From an uncultured Campylobacter sp. (GTDB taxonomy: Bacteria; Campylobacterota; Campylobacteria; Campylobacterales; Campylobacteraceae): DNA of 64,000 nucleotides. The position numbers and the translations under genes were made by a program. The notes under the pieces are model-generated. The model saw only the letters and a list, made by a program, of their open reading frames with translations. It ran no database searches and was not told the DNA's origin. Positions 27,461 through 35,736 of this stretch are shown here, piece by piece (the stretch's first letter is position 1; each line of letters begins with the position of its first letter). Location: contig NZ_CAJPQR010000006.1 in assembly GCF_905372745.1 (NCBI RefSeq), positions 22,123 to 86,122 on the forward strand, read 5' to 3'.

Positions 27461-27477
27461 TGTAGTGAAAAATATGC

Positions 27478-27483
27478 TATAAT
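27478..27483 (+). promoter_or_regulatory. extended -10 promoter of the candidate RNA
   Basis: TATAAT preceded by TGC (TGn extended -10), in A+T-rich context. The expected start, about 27490, coincides with the first base of an 11-bp stem. Orientation is opposite to the flanking phage genes. Confidence 0.7.
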
Positions 27484-27489
27484 ACAAAC

Positions 27490-27620
27490 AGCAGTAAGTG
27501 AAAGGTTTGAAAAATTAGCCTAGCACTCTTAGCAAGTGCATTATCGCCCCGTTCGGCACGCGTTTTATGCGGATGTTCGTCCGTGAGAGGGGTGGGCGGT
27601 CTCTCCACTTATTGCTTTTT
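27490..27620 (+). ncRNA. candidate structured RNA in the phage remnant
   Basis: Begins at the predicted transcription start. The ends pair: AGCAGTAAGTG (27490-27500) with CACTTATTGCT (27606-27616), an 11-bp closing stem with one G-U pair, followed by TTTT at 27617-27620, so it also works as a terminator. Inside are the hairpins GCACT/AGTGC (27523-27539), CGGA/TCCG (27570-27583) and a longer-range stem CGCCC/GGGCG (27545-27598). The interior is clearly more GC-rich than the surrounding phage DNA. No Rfam family is recognised. The stop codon of the gpF-like fragment (27609-27611) lies in the closing stem on the other strand, so the RNA also overlaps the 3' end of that gene. Confidence 0.55.
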
Positions 27621-28442
27621 ATACTTCTTCATATCTGCATCCCACGAGCGCTTGTTAAGATGAAAAATCACTCCGTTGTTAGGGTTTATGCCGATGTCAA
27701 TCATTTTCTTTTTCTTATCGTCTATCGACTTCGCTATTATAAAGCCGCCGCTACGACGCGTTGCGGGTTTGATAATATCAGGGGCATTAAAAACATCTTT
27801 TATTATATTTACAATATCCGCTTTACCGTCAAACATTTCAGGGTGTTTATTAAATAGATATTCCAAGCTACCTCGTATTTTATCAGTCTTAAGCCCTATT
27901 CGGCTTTTAATGCCTTTAGGTATATCAAAATGCTTAATATTTTCCTTTGAATATTCCCAAATTTTCTTTTTCTTGGCAAGTTCGCCCAAATCCAATACTC
28001 GCCCCTGCTGCGTTATTAAATCCCGCATAGTGATCTTGCCTTGCATAAATAGCTCGGCTCTGCCTTTGCCTAGCGTCTTTTCTATCGTTTCGGGGCTTTG
28101 GGTTTTTAGCCAGTCGTTAAACGTCATATCCTGCGGCACGTAGCCGTTCATGCTTGACCTTGTGCGACCGCTTGCTTCGTCCATTCCCTCGATGCCTAGC
28201 TCGTCCCAGCTTTTAGTTACCGGTATTATGGTGCTACGGCAATTAAAATGAGTATTTACGCGGGGCTTGCGAAACGGAAAATTATGCCCGATAGGCTCGT
28301 AGTCTTTATCCCATATTAGCCCGTCGTAGGCTCTGCATAGTTCTGACGTGCGAGTATCTAGCGTGGCTTGATATTTGTAGCATTTTATGACGTCATCGTT
28401 AGCCTCGAAAAAGGCTTGGCGAATTTCGCTTACTATCGCGCC
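27609..28442 (-). pseudogene. C-terminal part of Mu gpF-like head morphogenesis protein with fused nuclease-like domain
   Basis: Translation upstream of the ATG at 28184 stays open to a stop at 28443-28445 and reads YQATLDTRTSELCRAYDG and later NTHFNCRSTIIPVTKSW, the hallmark end of phage head morphogenesis (Mu F / SPP1 gp7) proteins. Then follow SSMNGYVPQDMTFNDWLK and LGKGRAELFMQGKITMRDL, also usual in this family, and a ~100-residue tail (FIIAKSIDDKKKKMIDIGINP...) that resembles the phage Barnase-EndoU-colicin-RelE-like nuclease domains found fused to such proteins. The N-terminal half is missing. An internal ATG at 28184 could allow a 191-residue product containing the nuclease-like tail. 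Confidence 0.75.
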
Positions 28443-28494
28443 CTACCAAAAATATCAAAACGGTATGCAAATTTAACGAGCTAAATCAAACGCC

Positions 28495-31095
28495 TCAAAT
28501 TTCTAAAACTTCAGGCTCTCCAAACAGTCGTTTAGCTTCTTTTAAAACCGCTTGAGTTTTTGCGGCTTTGGGATCGGCTTGGGTTTTTGTAGCTAAATTT
28601 GGCGTAGCATTTTGAGCGTTCAAATTTGCCCCGCTTGAGGACGAGTCGTCAAAATTCGCTTCGCTTTGGAGCTCATCGCCGCTTAAATTTGAAGTATCTA
28701 AATTTTGACTTGCATCGGCGTTTGCAGGCTCGTTCGCATCTCGCTCAAAAAGGCCGTCGTCATACTCTGCCGCCTCGCTAAACATCTCGCTCACGTCATC
28801 AGGATCAAACGGCGGCTCGCCGAAGGTAGCCGTTTGCGGCACACTGTTTTGGTTAAATTTAATGGTACCGCTTGGTTTTTGCTCCGTTTTTGCGGCATTT
28901 TGACTCTCTAGTCGCCTTAGTTCGTCGTCTAAAAACGCCAGATCCGCCCCCGCTATGGCGCCGTCATCGGTCTTAAATTTCAGCGAATACGCCTCATGAA
29001 AATCGTGCGTGTCGTCGCGCATACTCTCAAGATCGGGTGCAAATTTAGGCTCGGTCGGCTGATTTAAACCAGCCTGCGTTTGCGAGTTTTGCGTCAAATT
29101 TGCCGCGTTTTCGTTTAAATTTAAGGTCTCGGTTTCGCCCATAGGCGAGTCGCTATTAGCTTGCGTGCTCGGAGCCGAGTCGTTTGCCGCTTGCAAAATA
29201 TCCGCTTGCGTTTGTGGCGTCAAATTTTGCGTTTGCTCATCCTGCTCGCCGCTTTTAAATTCGGCGCCCAAATTTTGCTCCGAGGACATAGCCGCCCTCT
29301 CCTCGCTACCGCCCACAAACAAATTTCCAGTCAAATTTGAGGGCTCTTGCGTTTGGGCGTTTTGGCTTAAATTTTCTTGCGCGCCGTCCAAGTAAAATTT
29401 GGAGCCAGCCTGGTTTGACGTCGCCTCATCGGCCTCGGATTTCACCGCACTGCCGCGCTCATCGACCAAATTTGCCGCGCTTTCCGTCGTCAAATTTGCC
29501 GCCGCACCCTTTTGCTCTTGCACCCCTACATCCGGGCTTTGCTTGGGAGTTATCTTTATCTTTGCGCTCTCGCCAAAAAGACTGCGCAAAATCTGCAAAA
29601 TCACCTTCGAGCTCTCGCGAAGCCGCCGCTGATCGTCGCCGACCGCACTTGAGGCTAGACTCATGCAGCCGCTTGAGAAGTCCAAAAACTCGATGCAGTT
29701 TTTAAAGCACTCGCCAAGATCAAAGCTACGGTCGTAAATTTTGGCCAAAAACGCCTCGTAAGCGGGATTTGGAGTTTTCGCGGCGCCGGTTTGTCCGCCT
29801 AGCTCTTGGTGCGCTTGGGCGCTCAAATTTACCGAGCCGGCCAGTGACTGCGAGCTCAAATTTTGCCCCTGAGTCGCGCCGTTTTGCAAGGCGAGTTTGG
29901 GCGCGTTTGCGCCCGTCAAATTTGATCCGTCCGTAGAGGCTGAAATTTGACCCGTCTGCACAGGAGCCTTAAACTTAGCCGTTTCGCTTCGACCGCCCGC
30001 AAAATTTGAAGCCGCTCGCGCCTGCGAATCCGCAAATTTTTCCCTCGCGTCCACGGCTATCATCTCGTCGATCGATTTTAGATTTATCGCCTCGATCATC
30101 ATAAAAAGCATCACTCCAAGCACAAATCCGCCGTCGCTGCTGACGCTTAGCATCGAGCGCGCCTGCGATAGGATCCTAAAAAATCTCTCGTATAAAAGTA
30201 GCGAGTATTTCGGACTTTGCGCGAGGAAATTTGCTTTTAGGTTTGCCGTTATCTCATCTATCACCATCTCGGCATCGTAGCTCTCCAGCTGCGCTACCGC
30301 CGCGCTCACGGCTGATTTATCGCCGCTCATAACGAGCGATAAAATCTCCTCTATGCGCTGCGGATCAAGGAGTCCTAACATCTGCGCGACGGCGCTTTGC
30401 GTTAGCTCGCCCTTGGCGTAGATGATGGCCTGATCTAGCAGCGTGAGAGTGTCGCGCAGCGAACCCGCACCGCTACGAGCGAGGATCTCGAGAGCCTCTT
30501 TTTCGTGCGGGACGTTTTCGCGGTTTAGGATAAAGTCAAGATGCGCGACGACGTCCGGGCGCGAGATCTGGCGAAATCTAAAATGCTGCGTGCGCGATAG
30601 CACCGTGGCTGGGAGCTTGAGCGGATCGGTCGTGGCTAGGATAAATTTGACGTAGGGCGGCGGCTCCTCGAGCGTCTTTAGCAGCGCATTAAACGCGGGC
30701 GTGGAGAGCATGTGCACCTCGTCGATGATGAAAATCTTAAAGCGAGCGATCGCCGGAGCATACTTGGTCTGCTCGATGAGCCCCTTTATATCGTCGATGC
30801 CGCGGTGACTGGCAGCGTCCATCTCGATGATGTCGATGTGTCGGCCTTCGTTTGCGGCGATACAGTTGGCGCACTGCTCGCATGGCTGGCTAGTCGGGCC
30901 GTGATCGCAAACCAGCGCCTTTGAAAATATCCTAGCGCTTGATGTCTTGCCGCTACCGCGAAGCCCCGAAAAAAGGTAGGCATGGGTGAGGCGGCTCTCG
31001 TCCAAAGCGTGCGTGAGGCTGGTGCTGACGGCCTCCTGGCCTACGAGCTCGCTAAAATTTCGCGGTCTATATCTAAGCGCTAATGCTTGCAACAC
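28495..31095 (-). CDS. dnaX: DNA polymerase III subunit gamma/tau
   Basis: Clamp-loader ATPase. The N-terminal AAA+ region has SGLRGSGKTSS with P-loop 44-51, a zinc module with CDHGPTSQPCEQCANC, the DEVHML Walker B and TLEEPPPYVKFILATTD. Domain III lies to ~365. The remaining ~500 residues are low-complexity Ala/Gln/Asn/Ser linker with many S-N-L, A-N-L and T-G-N motifs, ending in a short conserved tail near KEAKRLFGEPEVLEI. At 866 residues it is far longer than the C. jejuni protein (about 510, from memory). No A6G slippery site was noticed where E. coli shifts frame. The 3' flank joins the phage remnant. Confidence 0.95.
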   Translation of the reverse strand: MLQALALRYRPRNFSELVGQEAVSTSLTHALDESRLTHAYLFSGLRGSGKTSSARIFSKALVCDHGPTSQPCEQCANCIAANEGRHIDIIEMDAASHRGIDDIKGLIEQTKYAPAIARFKIFIIDEVHMLSTPAFNALLKTLEEPPPYVKFILATTDPLKLPATVLSRTQHFRFRQISRPDVVAHLDFILNRENVPHEKEALEILARSGAGSLRDTLTLLDQAIIYAKGELTQSAVAQMLGLLDPQRIEEILSLVMSGDKSAVSAAVAQLESYDAEMVIDEITANLKANFLAQSPKYSLLLYERFFRILSQARSMLSVSSDGGFVLGVMLFMMIEAINLKSIDEMIAVDAREKFADSQARAASNFAGGRSETAKFKAPVQTGQISASTDGSNLTGANAPKLALQNGATQGQNLSSQSLAGSVNLSAQAHQELGGQTGAAKTPNPAYEAFLAKIYDRSFDLGECFKNCIEFLDFSSGCMSLASSAVGDDQRRLRESSKVILQILRSLFGESAKIKITPKQSPDVGVQEQKGAAANLTTESAANLVDERGSAVKSEADEATSNQAGSKFYLDGAQENLSQNAQTQEPSNLTGNLFVGGSEERAAMSSEQNLGAEFKSGEQDEQTQNLTPQTQADILQAANDSAPSTQANSDSPMGETETLNLNENAANLTQNSQTQAGLNQPTEPKFAPDLESMRDDTHDFHEAYSLKFKTDDGAIAGADLAFLDDELRRLESQNAAKTEQKPSGTIKFNQNSVPQTATFGEPPFDPDDVSEMFSEAAEYDDGLFERDANEPANADASQNLDTSNLSGDELQSEANFDDSSSSGANLNAQNATPNLATKTQADPKAAKTQAVLKEAKRLFGEPEVLEI

Positions 31096-31425
31096 GGATT
31101 TTTCCTTAAATTTAAGATGTGATATTCTACTTTTTTTTGGATAAAAATTTAATATATTGCGGCTCGGCGCGTCGCGAGGCGGGATAAATTTCGGCGAGGA
31201 AATTTGCCTGCAAGCGCGAATTTATCGTGTGCGGGCGCTAGACGAGCAAGAGCGAAAATCGGGCCAGCATATTTGACGCTTCCGCCTTTTTACTATCGCT
31301 GGACGGCGACAAATTTGAAGCCAAATTGCACTGCCCAAATTCCGCCAAATTTAGCTGCGAAGATTTTGGTAATTTCGCGAAATTTGCTATAATCGCGCGG
31401 AAATGAAATTCAAAAAAGGTAGAAA
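31096..31425. other. divergent spacer of dnaX and the small lipoprotein
   Basis: About 330 bases with the dnaX upstream region and, at its right end, the promoter at 31388. No gene is seen; the 62-residue frame at 31204 has no ribosome binding site. Confidence 0.45.
31388..31393 (+). promoter_or_regulatory. -10 promoter of small lipoprotein gene
   Basis: TATAAT preceded by TGC (extended -10), 33 bases before the ATG at 31426. Confidence 0.65.
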
Positions 31426-31536
31426 ATGAGAAAAGTTATATTATGCGCGCTTGCTTTGGTATTTGGATTATTGGCTGCCGGTTGCGAGAGGAACGACTAC
31501 CAGCACCCGATGTACCGCTCTACTAAAAATAAATAA
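31426..31536 (+). CDS. small lipoprotein, 36 residues
   Basis: The open frame from ATG 31426 (AAAAGG eight bases upstream) encodes a signal peptide MRKVILCALALVFGLLAAG and a lipobox LAAGC with Cys at position 20. The mature peptide is only 17 residues (C-E-R-N-D-Y-Q-H-P-M-Y-R-S-T-K-N-K). It has its own extended -10 promoter and a hairpin after the stop, so it looks like an independent single-gene unit. No family is recognised. It does not carry the CGxKGPLY motif of LptM. Confidence 0.7.
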   Translation: MRKVILCALALVFGLLAAGCERNDYQHPMYRSTKNK

Positions 31537-31545
31537 CTTCAAATC

Positions 31546-31564
31546 AGGCGGTTACTCGCCGCCT
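31546..31564 (+). terminator. hairpin after the small lipoprotein gene
   Basis: AGGCGG (31546-31551) and CCGCCT (31559-31564) with a 7-base loop, ten bases after the stop codon. The following T-run is poor, so termination strength is uncertain. Confidence 0.45.
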
Positions 31565-31621
31565 TAATCTTAAATTTATCTCGCTAACGTTTTATAAAAT
31601 TTGACGATTTCGTAGCACATT

Positions 31622-32596
31622 TTAAAATTTAACGTCCTCGCAAACTTCTTTTATCTTGTCGTCAACGTATTTTATTACGGTCGTATAGATATTTATGTCG
31701 TATTTGTCCAAATCTTCTTTATTTTTTACCAGCCAATCCCTGGTCACGATGTAGTCTTTTAGGTACTCGTTTTTATCCGTTTGGCAAAAGCCGTCTATAT
31801 TTGCGTATCTATTTGTCAGTATTTGCCAGTGCAAAATTTGGCTTACGATGGAGTGCAACCTCGCGTTTTCATAATACTCAGCCGCTTCGGCCTTTTTGGC
31901 TTTATTGTAGATTTCAGGGTATTTTGAGGAGTAAAGCGCGTTCATATATTTTATATATTCGCGCAGCTTTATGAGTCTTTCGTGTTGTTTGACGTCTTGA
32001 GATTTTGTTTCGTTTTTTATATTTACCAACTTTTGCCCATTTTTATTTTTTATATCAGACCAGTTTGCGAGTACGTTTTTTGAAAATATAACGGACGAGT
32101 TGTTAAAGGCGGCATACCTGATCTCTTGAAACATCTTGTCTTTGGCTTCGTATTTAACCATATTTTCTATGGTTTCCCAAGCTTTTTCGTTTATTTTTTT
32201 GACTTCGTCCATATCGTACTTCATAAACAGATAAATGCGGTCGGATGCGATATACATCATCAGCCTAAAAACATACCAGTCCGCGTACTTTTCCGCATCG
32301 TCGTCTGGTAAATTTTCTTTCCATCTTTTTATGAAATAATCCTGCAAGGCAAGCACGGGCTGGACGATAAGGCTTTTTTCATCGACAAAGGGGAGTTTGG
32401 TTAGAAAATTGCCGTACACCATCATAAAATTTGCGCCTATTAGCCACTCTTTTGCTTTTGGATACGGCTGCCCGTCATAGAGCCACTCGCTCCTTTGATT
32501 TACGTACATCAGGGCATTGCCGACGATGAGGGCGATCAAGGCTATCAAAAGTAGTTTTTTGAGGGGCTTGGTTTGATTCGGCGATTTTGCGTTCAT
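31622..32596 (-). CDS. hypothetical membrane-anchored protein
   Basis: A 324-residue protein with one N-terminal hydrophobic segment (~13-31) after a basic start, then a long hydrophilic, mostly helical part rich in Lys, Tyr and Asp with a Cys near each end of the last 60 residues. The topology suggests a periplasmic domain anchored in the inner membrane. No family is recognised. It stands alone; the base composition is A+T-rich compared with nusA, which may mean recent gain. Confidence 0.6.
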   Translation of the reverse strand: MNAKSPNQTKPLKKLLLIALIALIVGNALMYVNQRSEWLYDGQPYPKAKEWLIGANFMMVYGNFLTKLPFVDEKSLIVQPVLALQDYFIKRWKENLPDDDAEKYADWYVFRLMMYIASDRIYLFMKYDMDEVKKINEKAWETIENMVKYEAKDKMFQEIRYAAFNNSSVIFSKNVLANWSDIKNKNGQKLVNIKNETKSQDVKQHERLIKLREYIKYMNALYSSKYPEIYNKAKKAEAAEYYENARLHSIVSQILHWQILTNRYANIDGFCQTDKNEYLKDYIVTRDWLVKNKEDLDKYDINIYTTVIKYVDDKIKEVCEDVKF

Positions 32597-32934
32597 TTTT
32601 GATCCTACGAGGTTGTTGCGGGTATTTTACATATTGCGTCCTTAAACATTTTTAAAATTATATTTAAATATATCGGATTTATTTGCTTTACGGGTGCGGC
32701 GGTTTTGTAAATTTAGCGCCAGGTTTTTGCAGTGCGGGTTTGCGAGAAAAAAGCGGCAAATTTGTTGATTTATGGATAAAATTTAACACATTAAAGTAGA
32801 AAATAAAAAGCGGCAAATTTTAGTGCGCGAAACGGATCAAATTTGAACTAAATTTAATTTACTCAAATTTGACCCCGGTGTCGCGCCTTAAATTTACCGC
32901 CCCAAACGCATGCGACCAAAGGGCTCAAATTTGA
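32597..32934. other. intergenic stretch, no gene seen
   Basis: About 340 bases 3' of nusA, rich in CAAATTT words, no coding character and no clear terminator. Confidence 0.45.
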
Positions 32935-34035
32935 CTACAAATCGCCAAATAGCGCTTTTAGATCCTTCGCATTCTCGTCTTTAGCCTCGCCTCTAGCGCC
33001 AAGCTCGTTTAGCTCGATCTCGTGACCGGTTAGCATGCTGGCCAGCCTGATATTTATACCGCTCTTGCCGATAGCTTTGCTCTTTTGCTCGGTTACTAGG
33101 CTCACGACGGCTTTATTATCCTCGCCGATTTTAACCGAGCTGATGATCGCAGGCGCCATCGCTCGCGTGATTAGGATCGCAGGCTCGGCCGAATACTCGA
33201 TCGCATCGATATTTTCGCCGTTTAGCTCCTTTGTGACGGCGTTTATGCGCACGCCTTTGGTGCCCACTGTCGCGCCCACTGGATCGACGTTAGGCGAGGT
33301 GGCTACGAGCGCTACCTTAGCTCGTTCGCCCGGGATTCTAGCGCTTGCCGCGATCAGCACTAGTCCGTCTTTGATTTCCGGCACTTCGGCTTTTAGCAGG
33401 GCTTCGAGGAACTTTGGCGACGTGCGGCTTAGTTCGACCTTGATGCCCATAGATTTGTCGATATAGACGCTTTTTATGACGGCTTTTACGACGTCGCCGG
33501 GTTTAAATTTCTCGCCTTTTATACGGTTTTTGCGCGGCATCACGGCTCGCAGCTCGTCTATCTCGATGAAGGTATTTTCTTCGCTATCCACGCGCGTGAC
33601 GGAGCCAAAAACCATGTGCCCGACCATGTCTTGATATTTTTGGAAGATTTTTTCCTCCATCAGGCGCTGGATGTGGTACTCAAGCTCCTTGTGAAGCGTC
33701 TGCGCGGCGGTGCGGCCGAGGTTGTCGGTAGATAGCTCGTAGGTTAGCTCGTCGCCGATCTCGACACCAGAGTCTACTTTTTTTGCTTCGCTTATGCTTA
33801 AAAAGTGCTCGTTATCCTCGGCCAAGCGCTCATCGCCATCCTCTACGACGGTGATTTTTTGATATAGATGAAGAGTCTTGGTCGCATTATCGATAACCGC
33901 GTCGTATTCGTAGTTTTCTCCGTAAATTTTCTTTGCGGTATTGATAATAGCTCTTATGACGCGCTCTTTTACGTCCTCGATTTCGAGCCCTTTTTCATTT
34001 GCGATAGATTCTATGATATCCGCTATTTTTTCCAT
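32935..34035 (-). CDS. nusA: transcription elongation/termination factor NusA
   Basis: A 366-residue protein of the usual epsilon-type length without the C-terminal acidic repeats of E. coli. Domains: N-terminal RNA polymerase-binding region (~1-125), S1 (~130-200, with MVGHMVFGSVTRVD), then two KH domains (~200-345; GERAKVALVATSPNVDPVGATVG is the KH1 hallmark). It acts with RNA polymerase in pausing, termination and antitermination. It is divergent from the HP0268-type gene, the same arrangement as in C. jejuni. Confidence 0.95.
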   Translation of the reverse strand: MEKIADIIESIANEKGLEIEDVKERVIRAIINTAKKIYGENYEYDAVIDNATKTLHLYQKITVVEDGDERLAEDNEHFLSISEAKKVDSGVEIGDELTYELSTDNLGRTAAQTLHKELEYHIQRLMEEKIFQKYQDMVGHMVFGSVTRVDSEENTFIEIDELRAVMPRKNRIKGEKFKPGDVVKAVIKSVYIDKSMGIKVELSRTSPKFLEALLKAEVPEIKDGLVLIAASARIPGERAKVALVATSPNVDPVGATVGTKGVRINAVTKELNGENIDAIEYSAEPAILITRAMAPAIISSVKIGEDNKAVVSLVTEQKSKAIGKSGINIRLASMLTGHEIELNELGARGEAKDENAKDLKALFGDL

Positions 34036-34143
34036 ATTATTTTTGCTCCGTTATTTATTTTTTGGGGAATTTTTGAGTTAGAGGGGTATTATACAAGCTT
34101 TATACTTTTAAGAAGTTTAATGCGTTTTTTAAGATGTTTTTGC

Positions 34144-34149
34144 TATATT
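34144..34149 (+). promoter_or_regulatory. -10 element of the HP0268-miaB operon
   Basis: TATATT preceded by TGC, 35 bases before the ATG at 34184, within an A+T-rich divergent spacer. Confidence 0.45.
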
Positions 34150-34183
34150 CACAGATTAAATTAAAGATTTCAAAGGATTAAAA

Positions 34184-34426
34184 ATGGAGCTAAAACTCGC
34201 TAGAACGCAACTTGACGCCAAACCAAAAACGATCTCTCTTGAAAAAATCGAAGCGGCATTCGCTAAAGATCCGCAACAAATTTTCTATTTCGACAGAGAA
34301 AATAGCCACAAACAACTCATCGCTTTAGTTGAATTTTTCGAGGAAAAAGGCCTTAGCGTCTATCACCGCACCGTTCGCTACGGCCTAGACGAAAACGACT
34401 ACATGTACGAAGTGCATATTTTATAA
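34184..34426 (+). CDS. HP0268-family nuclease-like protein
   Basis: An 80-residue protein matching the Helicobacter HP0268 family along its length (MELKLART, then DPQQIFYFDREN, and the end DENDYMYEVHIL). H. pylori HP0268 has a small alpha/beta fold with reported nicking-nuclease activity and Smr-like similarity. Members sit directly upstream of miaB in Campylobacterota, as here (8-base gap). Its link to tRNA modification is unknown. Confidence 0.85.
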   Translation: MELKLARTQLDAKPKTISLEKIEAAFAKDPQQIFYFDRENSHKQLIALVEFFEEKGLSVYHRTVRYGLDENDYMYEVHIL

Positions 34427-34434
34427 GGCGAGTT

Positions 34435-35736
34435 TTGAGCAAAAAGGTATTTATCCAAACGCTAGGATGCGCTATGAACGTCCGCGACAGCGAGCATATC
34501 GTCGCCGAACTAAAAGAAAAGGAAAATTACGATTTAACGGACGATATCTCCGAGGCCGACCTCATCCTCATCAACACCTGCTCGGTGCGCGAAAAGCCCG
34601 TGCATAAGCTTTTTAGCGAAGTCGGAAGCTTTGAAAAAGTAAAAAAAGCGGGCGCTAAAATCGGAGTTTGCGGCTGCACGGCAAGCCACCTGGGAAGCGA
34701 AATTTTTAAACGAGCGCCTTACGTGGATTTCGTCCTGGGCGCGCGAAACGTCAGTAAAATTTCAGCCGCCGTTAAGACGCCTAAATTTATCAGCACCGAC
34801 ATAAATCACGACGAGAGCGAGTACGCATTCGGCGAATTTCGCGGCTCGCCGTATAAAAGCCATATAAATATCTCGATCGGCTGCGATAAAAAATGCACCT
34901 ACTGCATCGTCCCGCACACCAGAGGCGACGAGATCTCGATCCCGGCAAATTTGATCCTGCGCGAAGTAAAAAAAGCCGCCGAGGGCGGAGCGAAGGAAAT
35001 TTTCTTGCTCGGGCAAAACGTAAACAACTACGGCAAGAGATTTTCAGGCGCGCACGAGAAGATCGATTTTAGCGACCTACTCGTAAAGATTAGCGAGATA
35101 GAGGGCGTCGAGCGCATACGATTTACCAGCCCACATCCGCTTCATATGGACGATAAATTTTTAGAAATCTTTAGTCAAAATCCCAAAATTTGCAAATCCA
35201 TGCATATGCCGCTTCAAAGCGGAAACACCAAAGTCCTGCGCGAGATGAAGCGCGGATATACAAAAGAGTGGTTTTTAGACAGAGCAGCTAGACTGCGCGC
35301 GATGTGCCCTGAGGTTAGCATTTCGACCGACATCATCGTGGCGTTTCCGGGCGAGAGCGAAGAGGAGTTTGAGGACACGATGGACGTGCTGGAAAAAGTG
35401 CGTTTCGAGCAAATTTTTAGCTTTAAGTATTCGCCTCGTCCGATGACTAAAGCGGCGGAATTTACCAATCAAATCCCGGACGCCGTCGCAAGCGCCCGCC
35501 TAACCCGCCTACAAAGCCGCCACAACGAGATTTTAGACGAAATCGTCGCGGAGCAAAAAGGTAAAATTTTCGACGTATATTTTGAGGAGCTTCGCGCAAA
35601 CGGCGGGGTCGCCGGCAGGAGCTTTAATAACTTTCTCGTTCAAGTCGCAGGCAGCGAAGAGCTGCTGGGCAAGACGCTAAAAGTGCGCGTGAACGACCCA
35701 AAGAGAATGGTGCTTTACGGTGAGCTTGTGGGCTAA
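34435..35736 (+). CDS. miaB: tRNA-2-methylthio-N6-dimethylallyladenosine synthase
   Basis: Radical-SAM methylthiotransferase adding ms2 to i6A37 of tRNA. The 433 residues show all three N-terminal cluster cysteines (C12, C49, C81), the radical-SAM triad C150-x3-C154-x2-C157 in GCDKKCTYCIVPHTRG, and a C-terminal TRAM domain (~370-433). The start is TTG at 34435. It overlaps the next gene by 17 bases. A paralogue, rimO, lies at 42191. Confidence 0.95.
   Translation: MSKKVFIQTLGCAMNVRDSEHIVAELKEKENYDLTDDISEADLILINTCSVREKPVHKLFSEVGSFEKVKKAGAKIGVCGCTASHLGSEIFKRAPYVDFVLGARNVSKISAAVKTPKFISTDINHDESEYAFGEFRGSPYKSHINISIGCDKKCTYCIVPHTRGDEISIPANLILREVKKAAEGGAKEIFLLGQNVNNYGKRFSGAHEKIDFSDLLVKISEIEGVERIRFTSPHPLHMDDKFLEIFSQNPKICKSMHMPLQSGNTKVLREMKRGYTKEWFLDRAARLRAMCPEVSISTDIIVAFPGESEEEFEDTMDVLEKVRFEQIFSFKYSPRPMTKAAEFTNQIPDAVASARLTRLQSRHNEILDEIVAEQKGKIFDVYFEELRANGGVAGRSFNNFLVQVAGSEELLGKTLKVRVNDPKRMVLYGELVG

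Larger units (their letters stand above)
26795..28442 (-). mobile_element. Mu-like prophage remnant between rho and dnaX
   Basis: Two truncated phage structural genes on the minus strand, a scaffold-like protein (26795-27169) and the C-terminal part of a Mu gpF-like head morphogenesis protein (27609-28442), surround a plus-strand regulatory region. The gpF fragment begins abruptly right after the dnaX 3' flank, with a stop codon at 28443-28445, and the scaffold gene stops abruptly near the rho 3' flank. No integrase, transposase or tail genes remain. Order F then scaffold is that of Mu-like phages, so this is a deletion relic. In C. jejuni rho and dnaX are neighbours, which makes this the insertion site. 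Confidence 0.75.

Noticed and set aside
28495..31095. E. coli-type ribosomal frameshift site making a short gamma form of DnaX
   Set aside because: No A6G slippery heptamer in the right frame was noticed at the domain III border.
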